Assembly (NCBI RefSeq): GCF_947039875.1
Contig: NZ_CAMRAN010000014.1
Span: forward strand, 1-64,000
Length of the DNA: 64,000 bases
From: an uncultured Photobacterium sp.
Lineage (GTDB): Bacteria; Pseudomonadota; Gammaproteobacteria; Enterobacterales; Vibrionaceae
Direction: 5' to 3'
Shown here in pieces: positions 1-9,861 of this stretch. Positions within the stretch are counted from its first letter, which is position 1; every line of letters begins with the position of its first letter. The position numbers and the translations under genes are program-made. The notes beneath the pieces were generated by a model. It was not told the DNA's origin and made no database searches. It saw nothing but the letters and a program-made list of their open reading frames with translations.

Positions 1-904
1 CCAATAAGCCATTAATTTTGTTATCTTCCATTAATTTTAGCCCTTCTGCGGCTAAAAGTTGTGGTGAAATTGTTCGTGGGTTATTTGACATCACATCGCC
101 AATACTGGTGTTGTGAATATCAATATGATTATCCAGTAAACGGCGTAAATCACCATCAGTAAAAATACCACGTAATTGTTGGTTGTGGTCAACAATTGCC
201 GTCATTCCTAAGCCTTTATGTGATATTTCTAATAGCGCATCTTTAATACTTGCATGTTCTTCAATCATAGGTAGTAACTCACCACTATGCATCACATCTG
301 CAATACGCAGTAATAATTTACGCCCTAATGCGCCTCCTGGATGAGACAGGGCAAAATCGTCAGCAGTAAAACCACGAGCTTCCATTACTGCAATAGCGAT
401 GGCATCTCCCATTACTAGGGTAGCGGTTGTACTTGAGGTTGGTGCGAGATTTAATGGGCAGGCTTCTTTATCAACCGTTACTCGAAGGTTCACCTGTGCC
501 ATTTTAGCCATGCTAGATTCAGGTTTGCCTGTCATACTGATCATAGCAATGCCAAGACGTTTAATAACCGGTAATAATGCAATAATTTCAGCGGCCTCAC
601 CTGAGTTTGAAATCGCAATCACGACATCATTTTTTTTAATCATTCCTAAATCGCCATGGCTAGCTTCACCCGGATGAACAAAGAATGCTGGCGTTCCTGT
701 GCTGGCCAATGTTGCAGCTATTTTTCGGCCAATGTGGCCTGATTTCCCCATTCCCATGACGATCACTTTACCTTGGCAATGTAGAATCAACTCACACGCA
801 AGAGTAAAACTGTTATCAATATAATCCCGAATTTTTTCAAGTGCTTGTAATTCAGTATCGAGTACTTTTTTACCATGGCTGCAAAAATCAAATTGACCAG
901 ACAT
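1..904 (-). CDS. kdsD: D-arabinose 5-phosphate isomerase KdsD (3' end cut off by window)
   Basis: Converts ribulose 5-phosphate to arabinose 5-phosphate, the first step towards Kdo for the LPS inner core; cytoplasmic. The reading frame starts at the ATG at 904 (MSGQFDFCSHGKKVL) and stays open to the window edge, giving 301 residues. The family is about 328 residues, so roughly 25 C-terminal residues are missing. An N-terminal sugar-isomerase (SIS) domain carries GMGKSGHIG near residue 50 and the HPGEASHGDLGM segment, followed by a serine-rich SNSGE loop. A pair of CBS domains follows (IADVMHSGELLPMIEE and DGDLRRLLDN segments). It sits just downstream of the CaCA antiporter gene on the same strand, as in the enterobacterial yrbG-kdsD-kdsC-lptCAB locus, so the missing neighbours probably lie to the left. 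Confidence 0.95.
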   Translation of the reverse strand, partial: MSGQFDFCSHGKKVLDTELQALEKIRDYIDNSFTLACELILHCQGKVIVMGMGKSGHIGRKIAATLASTGTPAFFVHPGEASHGDLGMIKKNDVVIAISNSGEAAEIIALLPVIKRLGIAMISMTGKPESSMAKMAQVNLRVTVDKEACPLNLAPTSSTTATLVMGDAIAIAVMEARGFTADDFALSHPGGALGRKLLLRIADVMHSGELLPMIEEHASIKDALLEISHKGLGMTAIVDHNQQLRGIFTDGDLRRLLDNHIDIHNTSIGDVMSNNPRTISPQLLAAEGLKLMEDNKINGLL

Positions 905-919
905 CAGAGAAAGCTCCTG

Positions 920-1879
920 TTATGAGGCGATATTAAGAAATAAAAATGCTTGATAAGCAATAAAGCAAATCACTAATATTCCACCTTCAATACGATTAAT
1001 CAGGCGGCGCTTACCAAGAGCCATTAGTAGTAATAGGATTGAAATAGCCAACATAACATAAAAATCACGACTCATAGCTAGTGGGCTTAATGCTGATGGA
1101 TTTATCAATCCTGGAATGCCCATTACTGCTAAAATATTAAAGATATTTGAGCCAATAATATTACCCACCGCCATATCATCTTCGCCTTTGAATACGCTCG
1201 CGACTGAGGCGGCAAGCTCAGGTAAACTGGTACCAACCGCAATAATAGTCAAACCAATCACTAAGTCACTCATTCCATAGTATTTAGCGATAGTAACTGC
1301 TGACTCTACCACCATATCGGAAGAATATAGAAGTAGCCCTAAACCAATAAACACCCAGATAATTGCTTTGGTATTACTGACTCCTGTTGGAATTTCTGCT
1401 TGCTGCTCTTCTACTAATGGATCACTTTTACTATCGCGGCTAATTTTTAGCATCGCCACTAAGAAAATAGCAAACAGTACCGCCAGAATAATCCCTTCGT
1501 GACGGCTTAAATAATTATCCCATAAAATTGCGCCCGCAATAACAGTGACACCAAGCATAATGGGTAATTCACGGCGAATAATGGTCGAACTAATACTGAG
1601 GGGTTTGATGATGGCGGTAATACCGAGAATTAATGCGATATTGGCAATGTTTGAACCCAGTACGTTACCTACCGCGGTATCTGTTTTATCAGCCAGTGCA
1701 GCGGTGGCTGAAACCATCATTTCTGGTGCAGAAGATCCCATAGCCAGAATGGTCATACCAATAACCAGTGGCGCAACACCAAAATTTTTCGCTAATGCTG
1801 CCGCACCATAGACCAGTCTATCTGCACTCCAAACGAGTAAAGCTAATCCGATACAGAGCAACACAATGGCTTCTAGCAT
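920..1879 (-). CDS. yrbG: Calcium/sodium antiporter family protein (YrbG type)
   Basis: Inner-membrane cation/Ca2+ exchanger of the CaCA family, 319 residues, almost entirely hydrophobic with about ten membrane segments. Two internally duplicated alpha-repeat motifs are clear: GMTILAMGSSAPEMMVS near residue 42 with a following GNVLGSNIANI, and GLTIIAVGTSLPELAAS near residue 208 with GNIIGSNIFNI. The acidic and Gly-Ser residues of these repeats form the ion site in the family. It lies 15 bases upstream of kdsD and is divergent from the mla genes, the conserved gammaproteobacterial arrangement. The transported ion is inferred from the family; the physiological role of YrbG is poorly known. Confidence 0.93.
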   Translation of the reverse strand: MLEAIVLLCIGLALLVWSADRLVYGAAALAKNFGVAPLVIGMTILAMGSSAPEMMVSATAALADKTDTAVGNVLGSNIANIALILGITAIIKPLSISSTIIRRELPIMLGVTVIAGAILWDNYLSRHEGIILAVLFAIFLVAMLKISRDSKSDPLVEEQQAEIPTGVSNTKAIIWVFIGLGLLLYSSDMVVESAVTIAKYYGMSDLVIGLTIIAVGTSLPELAASVASVFKGEDDMAVGNIIGSNIFNILAVMGIPGLINPSALSPLAMSRDFYVMLAISILLLLMALGKRRLINRIEGGILVICFIAYQAFLFLNIAS

Positions 1880-2411
1880 TTTAATTCCTTTTTAGTACGA
1901 CCCGCTAAAAAAAGCGATTTTTAGTTAATTGATGAAATATTTACAATTTGAGTTGCCAATTTTGACGTTAACTCATGCAAAAGGGAAGCATAAGCCAATA
2001 CTAATTATTATCTTGAGGTGGTTTTGGGGGGATGGCTTGATTAACTGTTGCTGAATCAGAACCGATTAAGGTTAGAAAATAGCGCTTATCTATTTACAGC
2101 ATTAAAACGATGTTTTATTTTAGGTGAATTATAATGAGTTTGATTTGCTTTAATATGAATTTGTGCTGTGAGTGTTCGGTTTTATCGTAAATATATTATT
2201 TTTGCTAAAAATTCATCATTAACGCGTGATAATACAGCGCTTAGGTTGAGTTAGCGTTTAATTCCTCCTATGATCGATGCTCTATTTTTATAATGTCTAC
2301 TGATTGTTTTTAAGTTGTTTATTATTAAAGTGGCATGAAACGTTATTATGTCAAATAACATCAATATTCATCGCTTACGCAAATTAGTTAGCGAGAGGTA
2401 ATGTAAACATA
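1880..2411. other. Intergenic region between divergent yrbG and mlaF
   Basis: A 532-base AT-rich stretch between divergent genes. I see no credible ORF, RNA gene or repeat. It must hold the promoters for yrbG-kdsD (leftward) and the mla operon (rightward). I could not find a well-spaced -35/-10 pair that I would defend. A GAGAGG sequence at 2393-2398 is the likely but distant ribosome-binding site for mlaF. Confidence 0.5.
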
Positions 2412-3215
2412 ATGCTCAATGATGATGTACTGGTTTCGATTAAAAATCTGAGCTTTTCCCGTGGCGAACGGCGTATTTTTGATAATATTAGCCTTGATAT
2501 TCCTCGTGGAAAAATTACTGCTATTATGGGGCCGTCTGGGATCGGCAAAACGACTTTATTACGTTTAATTGGTGGCCAGATTGCGCCAGATAATGGTGAG
2601 GTTTGGTTTGATCAATGGAATATACCCACATTACGTCGCAGTGAACTTTATCAAGCGCGTAAGCGAATGAGCATGCTGTTTCAATCAGGGGCATTATTTA
2701 CTGATATGACGGTGTTTGATAATGTCGCTTTTCCATTGCGTGAACACACTCAGTTACCTGAAGATTTATTGCGAACCTTAGTGCTGTTGAAATTAGAAGC
2801 GGTAGGTTTACGAGGAGCGGCACAATTAATGCCGAACGAGTTATCTGGTGGTATGTCCCGTCGAGCAGCATTGGCACGTGCAATTGCACTTGATCCTGAT
2901 TTGATGATGTACGATGAGCCGTTTGTTGGCCAAGATCCAATTACCATGGGTGTGTTAGTTAAGTTAATCCGCGATCTTAACCAAGCCTTAAATATTACGT
3001 CTGTGATTGTTTCGCATGATGTGCCAGAGGTAATGAGTATTGCAGATCATGTCTATATTCTTTCTGGCGCTAAGATCATAGGTTGTGGTACACCGGATCA
3101 ATTACGAGCAGATACTAACCCCCAAGTGCGCCAATTTTTAGATGGTGATGCGGATGGTCCGGTACCGTTTCAATTTCCTGCACAATCATTAAGTGATGAT
3201 TTATTTGGTGAGTAA
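2412..3215 (+). CDS. mlaF: Phospholipid transport ATPase MlaF
   Basis: ATP-binding subunit of the MlaFEDB inner-membrane complex that moves phospholipids between inner and outer membrane to keep outer-membrane asymmetry. The 267-residue protein has Walker A GPSGIGKTT at residues 40-48, an ABC signature LSGGMSRR near residue 145, Walker B ending MYDEPF, and a switch histidine in IVSHD. It is the first gene of mlaFEDCB; the next gene starts 57 bases on. Family knowledge says MlaF pairs with MlaE (permease) and MlaB (STAS). The start ATG has only a distant GAGAGG upstream, so the exact N-terminus is slightly uncertain. Confidence 0.96.
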   Translation: MLNDDVLVSIKNLSFSRGERRIFDNISLDIPRGKITAIMGPSGIGKTTLLRLIGGQIAPDNGEVWFDQWNIPTLRRSELYQARKRMSMLFQSGALFTDMTVFDNVAFPLREHTQLPEDLLRTLVLLKLEAVGLRGAAQLMPNELSGGMSRRAALARAIALDPDLMMYDEPFVGQDPITMGVLVKLIRDLNQALNITSVIVSHDVPEVMSIADHVYILSGAKIIGCGTPDQLRADTNPQVRQFLDGDADGPVPFQFPAQSLSDDLFGE

Positions 3216-3272
3216 GCCACATCAAGGCTGTTGCTAACATCAATAAATGACAACCGATAATATGAGCAAAAA

Positions 3273-4055
3273 ATGATAATTAATGCTATTTCCCGATTGG
3301 GACGAGCGACGATTGAAAAGTGCCAGGCATGCGGCCGTGCAAGCTTGATGTTATATGGGGCACTCGTGTGTAAGCCTCAGCCAATAAAAATGTGGCCACT
3401 ATTAATTCGGCAGCTATATTCCGTTGGCGTGTTGTCTATGGCGATTATTCTCGTGTCTGGATTATTTATCGGCATGGTATTAAGCCTGCAAGGTTATTTG
3501 GTCCTCGCAGGTTATGGTGCTGAAACTAGTCTTGGACAAATGGTGGCATTATCATTATTACGTGAATTAGGGCCAGTGGTAACTGCGTTGTTATTTGCTG
3601 GTCGTGCAGGTTCTGCGTTAACGGCTGAAATTGGGCTAATGAAAACCACCGAGCAGCTATCAAGTATGGAAATGATGGCCGTCGATCCACTACGGCGGGT
3701 GATTGCACCGCGCTTTTGGGCGGGAGTAATTTCCATGCCATTGTTAGCATTGATGTTCTCACTTATTGGTTTATGGGGCGCACAACTTGTTGGTGTTGAT
3801 TGGAAAGGCATTGACTACGGTAGTTTCTGGTCAGTGATGCAATCATCGGTTGATTTCAGTACGGATATTGGTAATAGCATTATCAAATCAATCGTATTTG
3901 CTATTGTGATTACATGGATTGCAATCTTTAATGGTTATGATGCCGTACCAACGTCTGAAGGGATCAGCTGCGCAACAACTCGCACTGTAGTGAATTCATC
4001 ACTGGCGGTACTCGGACTTGATTTTGTGTTAACAGCATTAATGTTTGGTAGCTAA
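3273..4055 (+). CDS. mlaE: Phospholipid transport permease MlaE
   Basis: Integral membrane permease of the Mla complex, 260 residues, matching the MlaE/YrbE family in length. It begins with an amphipathic N-terminal segment, then has about five hydrophobic membrane segments. The conserved family core is visible around residues 92-130, running from [19 protein letters not shown] to the [11 protein letters not shown] motif. It follows mlaF by 57 bases and precedes mlaD by 52 bases in the same direction, so it is surely part of one transcription unit. It forms the transmembrane dimer on which MlaF acts. Confidence 0.96.
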   Translation: MIINAISRLGRATIEKCQACGRASLMLYGALVCKPQPIKMWPLLIRQLYSVGVLSMAIILVSGLFIGMVLSLQGYLVLAGYGAETSLGQMVALSLLRELGPVVTALLFAGRAGSALTAEIGLMKTTEQLSSMEMMAVDPLRRVIAPRFWAGVISMPLLALMFSLIGLWGAQLVGVDWKGIDYGSFWSVMQSSVDFSTDIGNSIIKSIVFAIVITWIAIFNGYDAVPTSEGISCATTRTVVNSSLAVLGLDFVLTALMFGS

Positions 4056-4107
4056 ACATTCACTTAGCCGCACGCATACGACGGCATAAATTACATGGAT
4101 AAAAACA

Positions 4108-4584
4108 ATGCAACAAAATAAACGATTAGAATTGTGGGTTGGTGTGTTTATGCTAGCCGGCATTAGTGCTTTATTAGTGTTGGCGTTTAAAGTGGCTAAT
4201 ATACAAAGTTTTGGTAGTGCTGAAACCTATACGTTGAAAGCCCATTTTGACAATATTGGCGGCTTAAAAGTACGCTCTCCGGTTAAGGTGGGTGGTGTTA
4301 CTGTTGGTGAAGTAACCTCGATTAGTCTTGATGAACAGACGTATGTACCAATTGTTACTTTAGACGTTAATAAAAAGTTTGGTTATTTCCCTGAAACCAG
4401 TTCTGCATCTATTCTGACATCAGGTCTATTAGGTGAACAATACTTAGGTATTAATCCAGGATTTGTTGATACTGATACTGAAATGCTACATAACGGTGAC
4501 TTAATTGAAGACACTAAATCTGCGTTAGTATTAGAAGATATGATTGGTCAAGTGCTGTATAGCCTTGGCGGTGATAAGAAGTAA
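4108..4584 (+). CDS. mlaD: MCE-domain lipid-binding protein MlaD
   Basis: Periplasmic, membrane-anchored subunit that forms a hexameric ring on MlaE and receives lipid from MlaC. At 158 residues it is a single-MCE-domain protein: a short cytoplasmic N-terminus, one membrane anchor at about residues 9-27 (WVGVFMLAGISALLVLAFKV), then the MCE domain with the NIGGLKVRSPVKVGGVTVGEV core and the LLGEQYLGI strand. The hydrophobic tail LEDMIGQVLYSL fits the C-terminal helix that lines the central pore. It sits between mlaE and mlaC, 14 bases before the latter. Confidence 0.96.
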   Translation: MQQNKRLELWVGVFMLAGISALLVLAFKVANIQSFGSAETYTLKAHFDNIGGLKVRSPVKVGGVTVGEVTSISLDEQTYVPIVTLDVNKKFGYFPETSSASILTSGLLGEQYLGINPGFVDTDTEMLHNGDLIEDTKSALVLEDMIGQVLYSLGGDKK

Positions 4585-4598
4585 TAAGGAGAACCACC

Positions 4599-5234
4599 AT
4601 GAAATTTATACGTGGCTTAATGTTATGTTTATTGGCTGTGCCAATGTTAGCCCAAGCAGCAACGGTTGATCAGAGCGATCCCTATAAAATGATGGATCAA
4701 GTATCGGCACATTTATTTGGTACTTTAAAAGCAGAACAAGCGAAGATTCAAGCGAATCCAGAACAATTACGGGTGATCGTGAAGCAAGAATTATTGCCGT
4801 ATATTAATACCCGTTATGCTGCTTACAAAGTTTTAGGCTCTAATTTACGTAATACAACGGCTGAGCAACGTGATGCATTTACTGCTGCTTTTACTGATTA
4901 TTTAGTTGCGTCATATGCTCAGGTTTTGACTCAATATACCGATCAAAAAATCGAACTTGAATCATCAAAACCAATCCCAGCGGATCGTAGTATAATTTCA
5001 GTTCGTGTTGATATTGTTGGCCCACAACGTCCACCTATTCGTCTTGATTTTAAATTACGATTGAATAAAAAAACCAAAGAATGGCAAGGATTTGACATGG
5101 TTGCTGAAGGTGTCAGTATGCTCTCTACTAAGCAAAGTGAATGGAGTGGCCAGCTACGTACCAAAGGTATTGATGCTGTGACACAAAGTTTGCGTGATTT
5201 GGCGGCAAAACCGATCCAAATTGAGAATAAATAG
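4599..5234 (+). CDS. mlaC: Periplasmic phospholipid shuttle MlaC
   Basis: Soluble periplasmic carrier that ferries phospholipid between the outer-membrane MlaA complex and MlaD. The 211-residue precursor opens with a Sec signal peptide ending LAQA before ATVDQ (cleavage near residue 20). The rest matches the MlaC/Ttg2D family: an N-terminal helix region (PYKMMDQVSAHLF), the TRYAAYKVLG segment, and a C-terminal half with GFDMVAEGVSML. AAGGAG lies 8-13 bases before the ATG, a good ribosome-binding site. mlaA itself is not in the window, which is normal because it is usually unlinked. Confidence 0.96.
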   Translation: MKFIRGLMLCLLAVPMLAQAATVDQSDPYKMMDQVSAHLFGTLKAEQAKIQANPEQLRVIVKQELLPYINTRYAAYKVLGSNLRNTTAEQRDAFTAAFTDYLVASYAQVLTQYTDQKIELESSKPIPADRSIISVRVDIVGPQRPPIRLDFKLRLNKKTKEWQGFDMVAEGVSMLSTKQSEWSGQLRTKGIDAVTQSLRDLAAKPIQIENK

Positions 5235-5236
5235 CC

Positions 5237-5548
5237 ATGACTGCTGATAAGATTTGTTGGCAGGTTGTTGCTGAGGGGCAATACCGCTTGTCAGGGTCGT
5301 TAGATCGTGACACAGTGCCAGTTTTTTGGCATCAAAGAAGCGAATGGATGCCACATAATAAGCAGCTCGTGCTCGATCTTGTTGATTTATCTCGAGTAGA
5401 CTCCGCTGGCATGGTGATGTTACTGCATTTGTGCCAGCACCTTAAGCAAGCTGGGAGCCACGTTATGTTGCACAATGTACCTCAACAGCTTAAAACGCTG
5501 TTTCGCTTAAGCCATATCGAACCAATGTTAACAGCTTGCATGGAGTAA
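5237..5548 (+). CDS. mlaB: STAS-domain protein MlaB
   Basis: Cytoplasmic STAS-domain subunit that binds MlaF and is needed for stability and activity of the transporter. It is 103 residues long. The central strand-helix with VDLSRVDSAGMVMLLHL (residues 49-65) is the typical STAS core, with the Asp-Ser pair corresponding to the usual phosphorylatable loop. It starts 2 bases after the mlaC stop codon, which implies translational coupling. The gene closes the mlaFEDCB series, and ibaG follows after 19 bases. Confidence 0.94.
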   Translation: MTADKICWQVVAEGQYRLSGSLDRDTVPVFWHQRSEWMPHNKQLVLDLVDLSRVDSAGMVMLLHLCQHLKQAGSHVMLHNVPQQLKTLFRLSHIEPMLTACME

Positions 5549-5567
5549 GCTGTAGAGAGGATAGCTT

Positions 5568-5822
5568 GTGGAAATCTCTGAGATTAAACAAATTCTAGAA
5601 ACGGCTTTAGACGTTGATGAAATCATCGTCAAAGGTGAGGGTAGCCACTACCAAGTGATCGCAGTGGGTACACTATTTGACGGCATGAGCCGTGTAAAGA
5701 AACAACAAACAATTTATGGTCCATTAATGGATCGTATTGCAGCAAACGACATTCACGCGTTAAGTATTAAAACATATACGCCTGAAGAGTGGGCGCGTGA
5801 TAAAAAATTAATGTCGTTATAG
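5568..5822 (+). CDS. ibaG: BolA-family protein IbaG
   Basis: Small acid-responsive BolA-like protein, 84 residues, of the IbaG/YrbA group, which cooperates with monothiol glutaredoxin in Fe-S cluster handling. The start is a GTG at 5568 preceded by AGAGAGG at 5554-5560, a good ribosome-binding site; no better ATG exists. The class-II KH-like fold is suggested by [18 protein letters not shown], and the C-terminal [11 protein letters not shown] motif is characteristic of the family. It lies between mlaB and murA, an order conserved across gammaproteobacteria. Its link to envelope function is by genetic neighbourhood only. Confidence 0.94.
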   Translation: MEISEIKQILETALDVDEIIVKGEGSHYQVIAVGTLFDGMSRVKKQQTIYGPLMDRIAANDIHALSIKTYTPEEWARDKKLMSL

Positions 5823-5830
5823 AGAGCTAA

Positions 5831-7093
<1,263 letters not shown>

Positions 7094-7130
7094 GTAAGAC
7101 TCGTTTCAGGATGAAATCAAAACAATAACA

Positions 7131-7157
7131 AAGCCTCGCACTGTGCGAGGCTTTTTT
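7131..7157. terminator. Intrinsic terminator after murA
   Basis: A perfect 10-bp stem, AAGCCTCGCA (7131-7140) pairing with TGCGAGGCTT (7144-7153), has a 3-base loop and runs into six T residues. It lies between convergent murA and degS, 38 bases after the murA stop, and may serve both strands because the stem starts with A residues that read as T on the other strand. Confidence 0.9.
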
Positions 7158-7174
7158 GTCACTGCTATTTGTTA

Positions 7175-8251
7175 TTATTGAGGTGGATTCGCTATCTGAG
7201 GCCGATTGGCAACTGTAACGGGAATCATCATTGGTTTACCATTACGTAGAATCTTCACCTCAATATGGGTGCCTGGACGAATATCGGTCACTATATCACG
7301 CACACTCTGCACATTAGTGACTTCTTTTCCTGCTATCTCAATCACAATATCATTTTTCTTAAACCCTGCTTTTGAGGCCGGGCCTGTTGGATCCATGCCA
7401 TCAACAATAATGCCATTTACTTTCGCTACATCATAAAGCCGTGCCATTAATGGGTTGATTTCACGTCCTTGAATGCCAATCCAGCCTCGAATAACGCGAC
7501 CATCAGCAATCAGTTTTTGCATGATCTTAATCGTTAACTGGTAGGGGATCGCAAATGAAATACCATAGGTTTCAATGTCGGTAGCTTGCTGAAAAGAAGC
7601 GGTGTTAATGCCCACTAACTCGCCGTCAGTGTTCACCAGTGCTCCGCCTGAATTACCTTTATTTATCGCAGCATCTGTTTGTAAAAAGTCTTGTGGTCCA
7701 TAAAAACTCATGCCAGAACGGCCAGTGGCGGAGATAATACCAAAGGTGGTTGTTTGACCAAGATTATAGGGATTACCAATTGCCAGTACCACATCACCCA
7801 CAGCGGCTTTATAGTGTGAATTAACGGGAATAACGGGTAGGTTATCGGCATTGATTTTTAATACAGCCAGATCAGTTAGTTGGTCTAAGCCAATTAATTG
7901 TGCATTCAGTACTCGACCGTCTTGTAGTGCAACAATGATTTGATCAGCATGTGCTACAACATGGTAGTTAGTAACGATATAGCCTTTGTCACTCATTATG
8001 ACACCCGAGCCTAGACCTTGGGTGCGTAACTCTCGTTCTTGGCTATTACTGTTGTCATAGCGACGATTATAAATATTAACCACGGCAGGAGAAGCTCGAC
8101 GCACTGCATAGTTAAAAGAAAGTGGAGTTGAGTTATTATCAGGTAATGATAAGGACACTGGCGTCGTCGGACGTAAATCTGGGACTGCAATCAGAACAAT
8201 AATAGCAGTGATAAGGCCGAGAAAAATAGAACGACCAAGAAATGCTAGCAT
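7175..8251 (-). CDS. degS: Site-1 protease DegS, sigma-E stress sensor
   Basis: Inner-membrane-anchored trypsin-like serine protease that senses misfolded outer-membrane proteins through its PDZ domain and cleaves the anti-sigma factor RseA. It has 358 residues with one N-terminal membrane segment (about residues 6-23). The catalytic triad is His97 (TNYHVV), Asp127 (LTDLAV) and Ser201 (GNSGGA), almost the same numbering as E. coli DegS. One PDZ domain occupies about residues 250-350. It is downstream of degQ on the same strand, but a terminator lies between them, so separate promoters are likely. Confidence 0.96.
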   Translation of the reverse strand: MLAFLGRSIFLGLITAIIVLIAVPDLRPTTPVSLSLPDNNSTPLSFNYAVRRASPAVVNIYNRRYDNSNSQERELRTQGLGSGVIMSDKGYIVTNYHVVAHADQIIVALQDGRVLNAQLIGLDQLTDLAVLKINADNLPVIPVNSHYKAAVGDVVLAIGNPYNLGQTTTFGIISATGRSGMSFYGPQDFLQTDAAINKGNSGGALVNTDGELVGINTASFQQATDIETYGISFAIPYQLTIKIMQKLIADGRVIRGWIGIQGREINPLMARLYDVAKVNGIIVDGMDPTGPASKAGFKKNDIVIEIAGKEVTNVQSVRDIVTDIRPGTHIEVKILRNGKPMMIPVTVANRPQIANPPQ

Positions 8252-8275
8252 TAACAGTCCTTAATTAAATGAGAA

Positions 8276-8302
8276 AGAAAAAGGTGCTAACAGAATAGCA
8301 CC
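8276..8302 (-). terminator. Intrinsic terminator after degQ
   Basis: Read on the minus strand, GGTGCTA (8302-8296) pairs with TAGCACC (8289-8283) across a 6-base loop and is followed by a T-rich tail (TTTTTCTTTCTC). It lies 88 bases past the degQ stop and just before degS, which suggests that the two protease genes are largely transcribed independently. Confidence 0.75.
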
Positions 8303-8389
8303 CCTCTTAGGTGAGACCAACTATTGGCATTGATGCCGTTGTTAAATTTGTCCCACAATCAGACCGTAATGCGTATAGATGCGCTAAAA

Positions 8390-9760
8390 TTAACGAATAA
8401 TAAGATACAGCACATTGTCGCCGCGTTGAATTTCAAGTGCGATCACTTTTGGTGGGTGTGCCAATGCTTTACGTAATTGACCCAGATTATTAATAGCAAG
8501 GCGGTTAAGCCCAATAATAATATCACCTTTTTGTAACCCCGAACGCGCGGCTAGTGAGCCTTTTGTTAACTGTATAACTTCAACGCCGTGCGCTTTACCA
8601 TTAACTGTGGTGTTATTAAATTGCGCACCACTTAAGCTTGAGTGAAGATCATCAGCATTAACAAGATTATCAGCACTGGCACTTAACGTGACTGTAAATT
8701 GTTGTAATTTACCGTTACGCATCGCTTGTAGGGTTAAGGTTTTCCCTGCGCCCAAGGTCGCTACTTCTGCTCGTAACTCACTGAATGAACGGATAGGGTC
8801 GCCATTTACTGCGGTAATAATATCACCTGCTTTTAAGCCTGCTTTTTGCGCGGCTGAGTTAGGCATTACTTGGTTTACAAATGCACCTTGATTGGTGTCA
8901 TAGCCAAATGTTTGGGCTAGTTCTGCGGTTAGTTCACGTCCTTGTACACCCAAGGTACCACGGTGAACTTGACCAAATTTAATGATTTGCGCCGTGAGGT
9001 TATTAACCATATTTGATGGAATGGCAAAACCAATGCCGACGTTACCTTTATTCGGCGCAAGGATAGCGGTATTAATACCAATCAATTCACCATTGAGATT
9101 AATCAGTGCGCCACCAGAGTTACCACTGTTAATTGCGGCATCGGTTTGAATGAAGTTTTCTATATTTTCAAGGTTTAAGCCACTACGACCTAAAGCTGAA
9201 ACAATCCCTGAGGTCACTGTTTGTCCAAGACCAAAAGGATTACCAATCGCAATCGCAAAATCACCCACACGTAATTTGTCGGAATTAGCCAATTTAATTG
9301 CGGTTAATTTTTTGGGCGTGTCGATTTGCAGTAAAGCAATATCAGATGATTTATCACTACCAATCAGTTTGGCAGTAACTTCATGACCATCATAAAGTTG
9401 AACCATGATTTTATCCGCATTATTGATTACATGCTGATTTGTAACTATATAGCCTTTGTTCGCATCAATAATGACGCCAGATCCTAATCCACGAAAAGGG
9501 CGCTCTTGAACTTGCTCTGTAGGGAAATCAGGGCCGAAGAAAAAACGATAAGCATCTGGTATATGTTGCTTTGAAACTTGTTTACCTTCAATAGCAATAC
9601 TGACAACGGCAGGTGTAACTTGTTCAAGCATAGGTGCAAGACTAGGTACCGATTGATTACTTACCGCGATAGGAAGTGCGGCGTTAGCGGCTAGAGGGGT
9701 CATTAGCGTACTAACTGTTAACGCTAATACACTAATAACGAAAAGGTTTTTTTTACGCAT
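8390..9760 (-). CDS. degQ: Periplasmic serine endoprotease of the DegP/DegQ family
   Basis: Periplasmic protease-chaperone that degrades misfolded envelope proteins. The 456-residue precursor has a Sec signal peptide ending AANA near residue 27. The triad is His110 (TNQHV), Asp140 (SSDIALL) and Ser215 (GNSGGA), followed by two PDZ domains (about 250-350 and 370-456), the DegP/DegQ layout. The short Q-linker between His domain strands and the pairing with degS favour DegQ over DegP, but the separation is not absolute from sequence alone. GGAG lies 8 bases before the ATG and falls inside a potential hairpin (see the leader entry). Confidence 0.93.
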   Translation of the reverse strand: MRKKNLFVISVLALTVSTLMTPLAANAALPIAVSNQSVPSLAPMLEQVTPAVVSIAIEGKQVSKQHIPDAYRFFFGPDFPTEQVQERPFRGLGSGVIIDANKGYIVTNQHVINNADKIMVQLYDGHEVTAKLIGSDKSSDIALLQIDTPKKLTAIKLANSDKLRVGDFAIAIGNPFGLGQTVTSGIVSALGRSGLNLENIENFIQTDAAINSGNSGGALINLNGELIGINTAILAPNKGNVGIGFAIPSNMVNNLTAQIIKFGQVHRGTLGVQGRELTAELAQTFGYDTNQGAFVNQVMPNSAAQKAGLKAGDIITAVNGDPIRSFSELRAEVATLGAGKTLTLQAMRNGKLQQFTVTLSASADNLVNADDLHSSLSGAQFNNTTVNGKAHGVEVIQLTKGSLAARSGLQKGDIIIGLNRLAINNLGQLRKALAHPPKVIALEIQRGDNVLYLIIR

Positions 9761-9803
9761 AATTTAACTCCGAGTTAACAAGTTAAAGTATGACTTGTTA
9801 ACT
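9761..9803 (-). promoter_or_regulatory. degQ leader with overlapping inverted repeats at the ribosome-binding site
   Basis: Just upstream of degQ the plus strand holds AGTTAACAAGT at 9773-9783 and its perfect reverse complement at 9793-9803 (11-bp arms, 9-base spacer). The proximal arm also shares TTAACT with a second 6-bp palindrome (TTAACT-N3-AGTTAA, 9764-9778) that contains the degQ GGAG sequence. The two hairpins cannot form together, so this could be a translation switch or an operator. The arrangement is seen; the function is inference. Confidence 0.5.
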
Positions 9804-9861
9804 GGAATTAAGTTCCCGTGATTATACTTTTCTTGTTAAGCCGTTGCGATGTGGATTAATA

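Noticed and set aside
399..677. 92-codon plus-strand ORF within kdsD
   Set aside because: Antisense shadow of the SIS domain of kdsD.
2331..2347. TGGCATGAAACGTTAT as a sigma-54 promoter before mlaF
   Set aside because: The -24 half is near consensus, but the -12 half (TTGC) is missing at the required spacing, and mla genes are not known sigma-54 targets.
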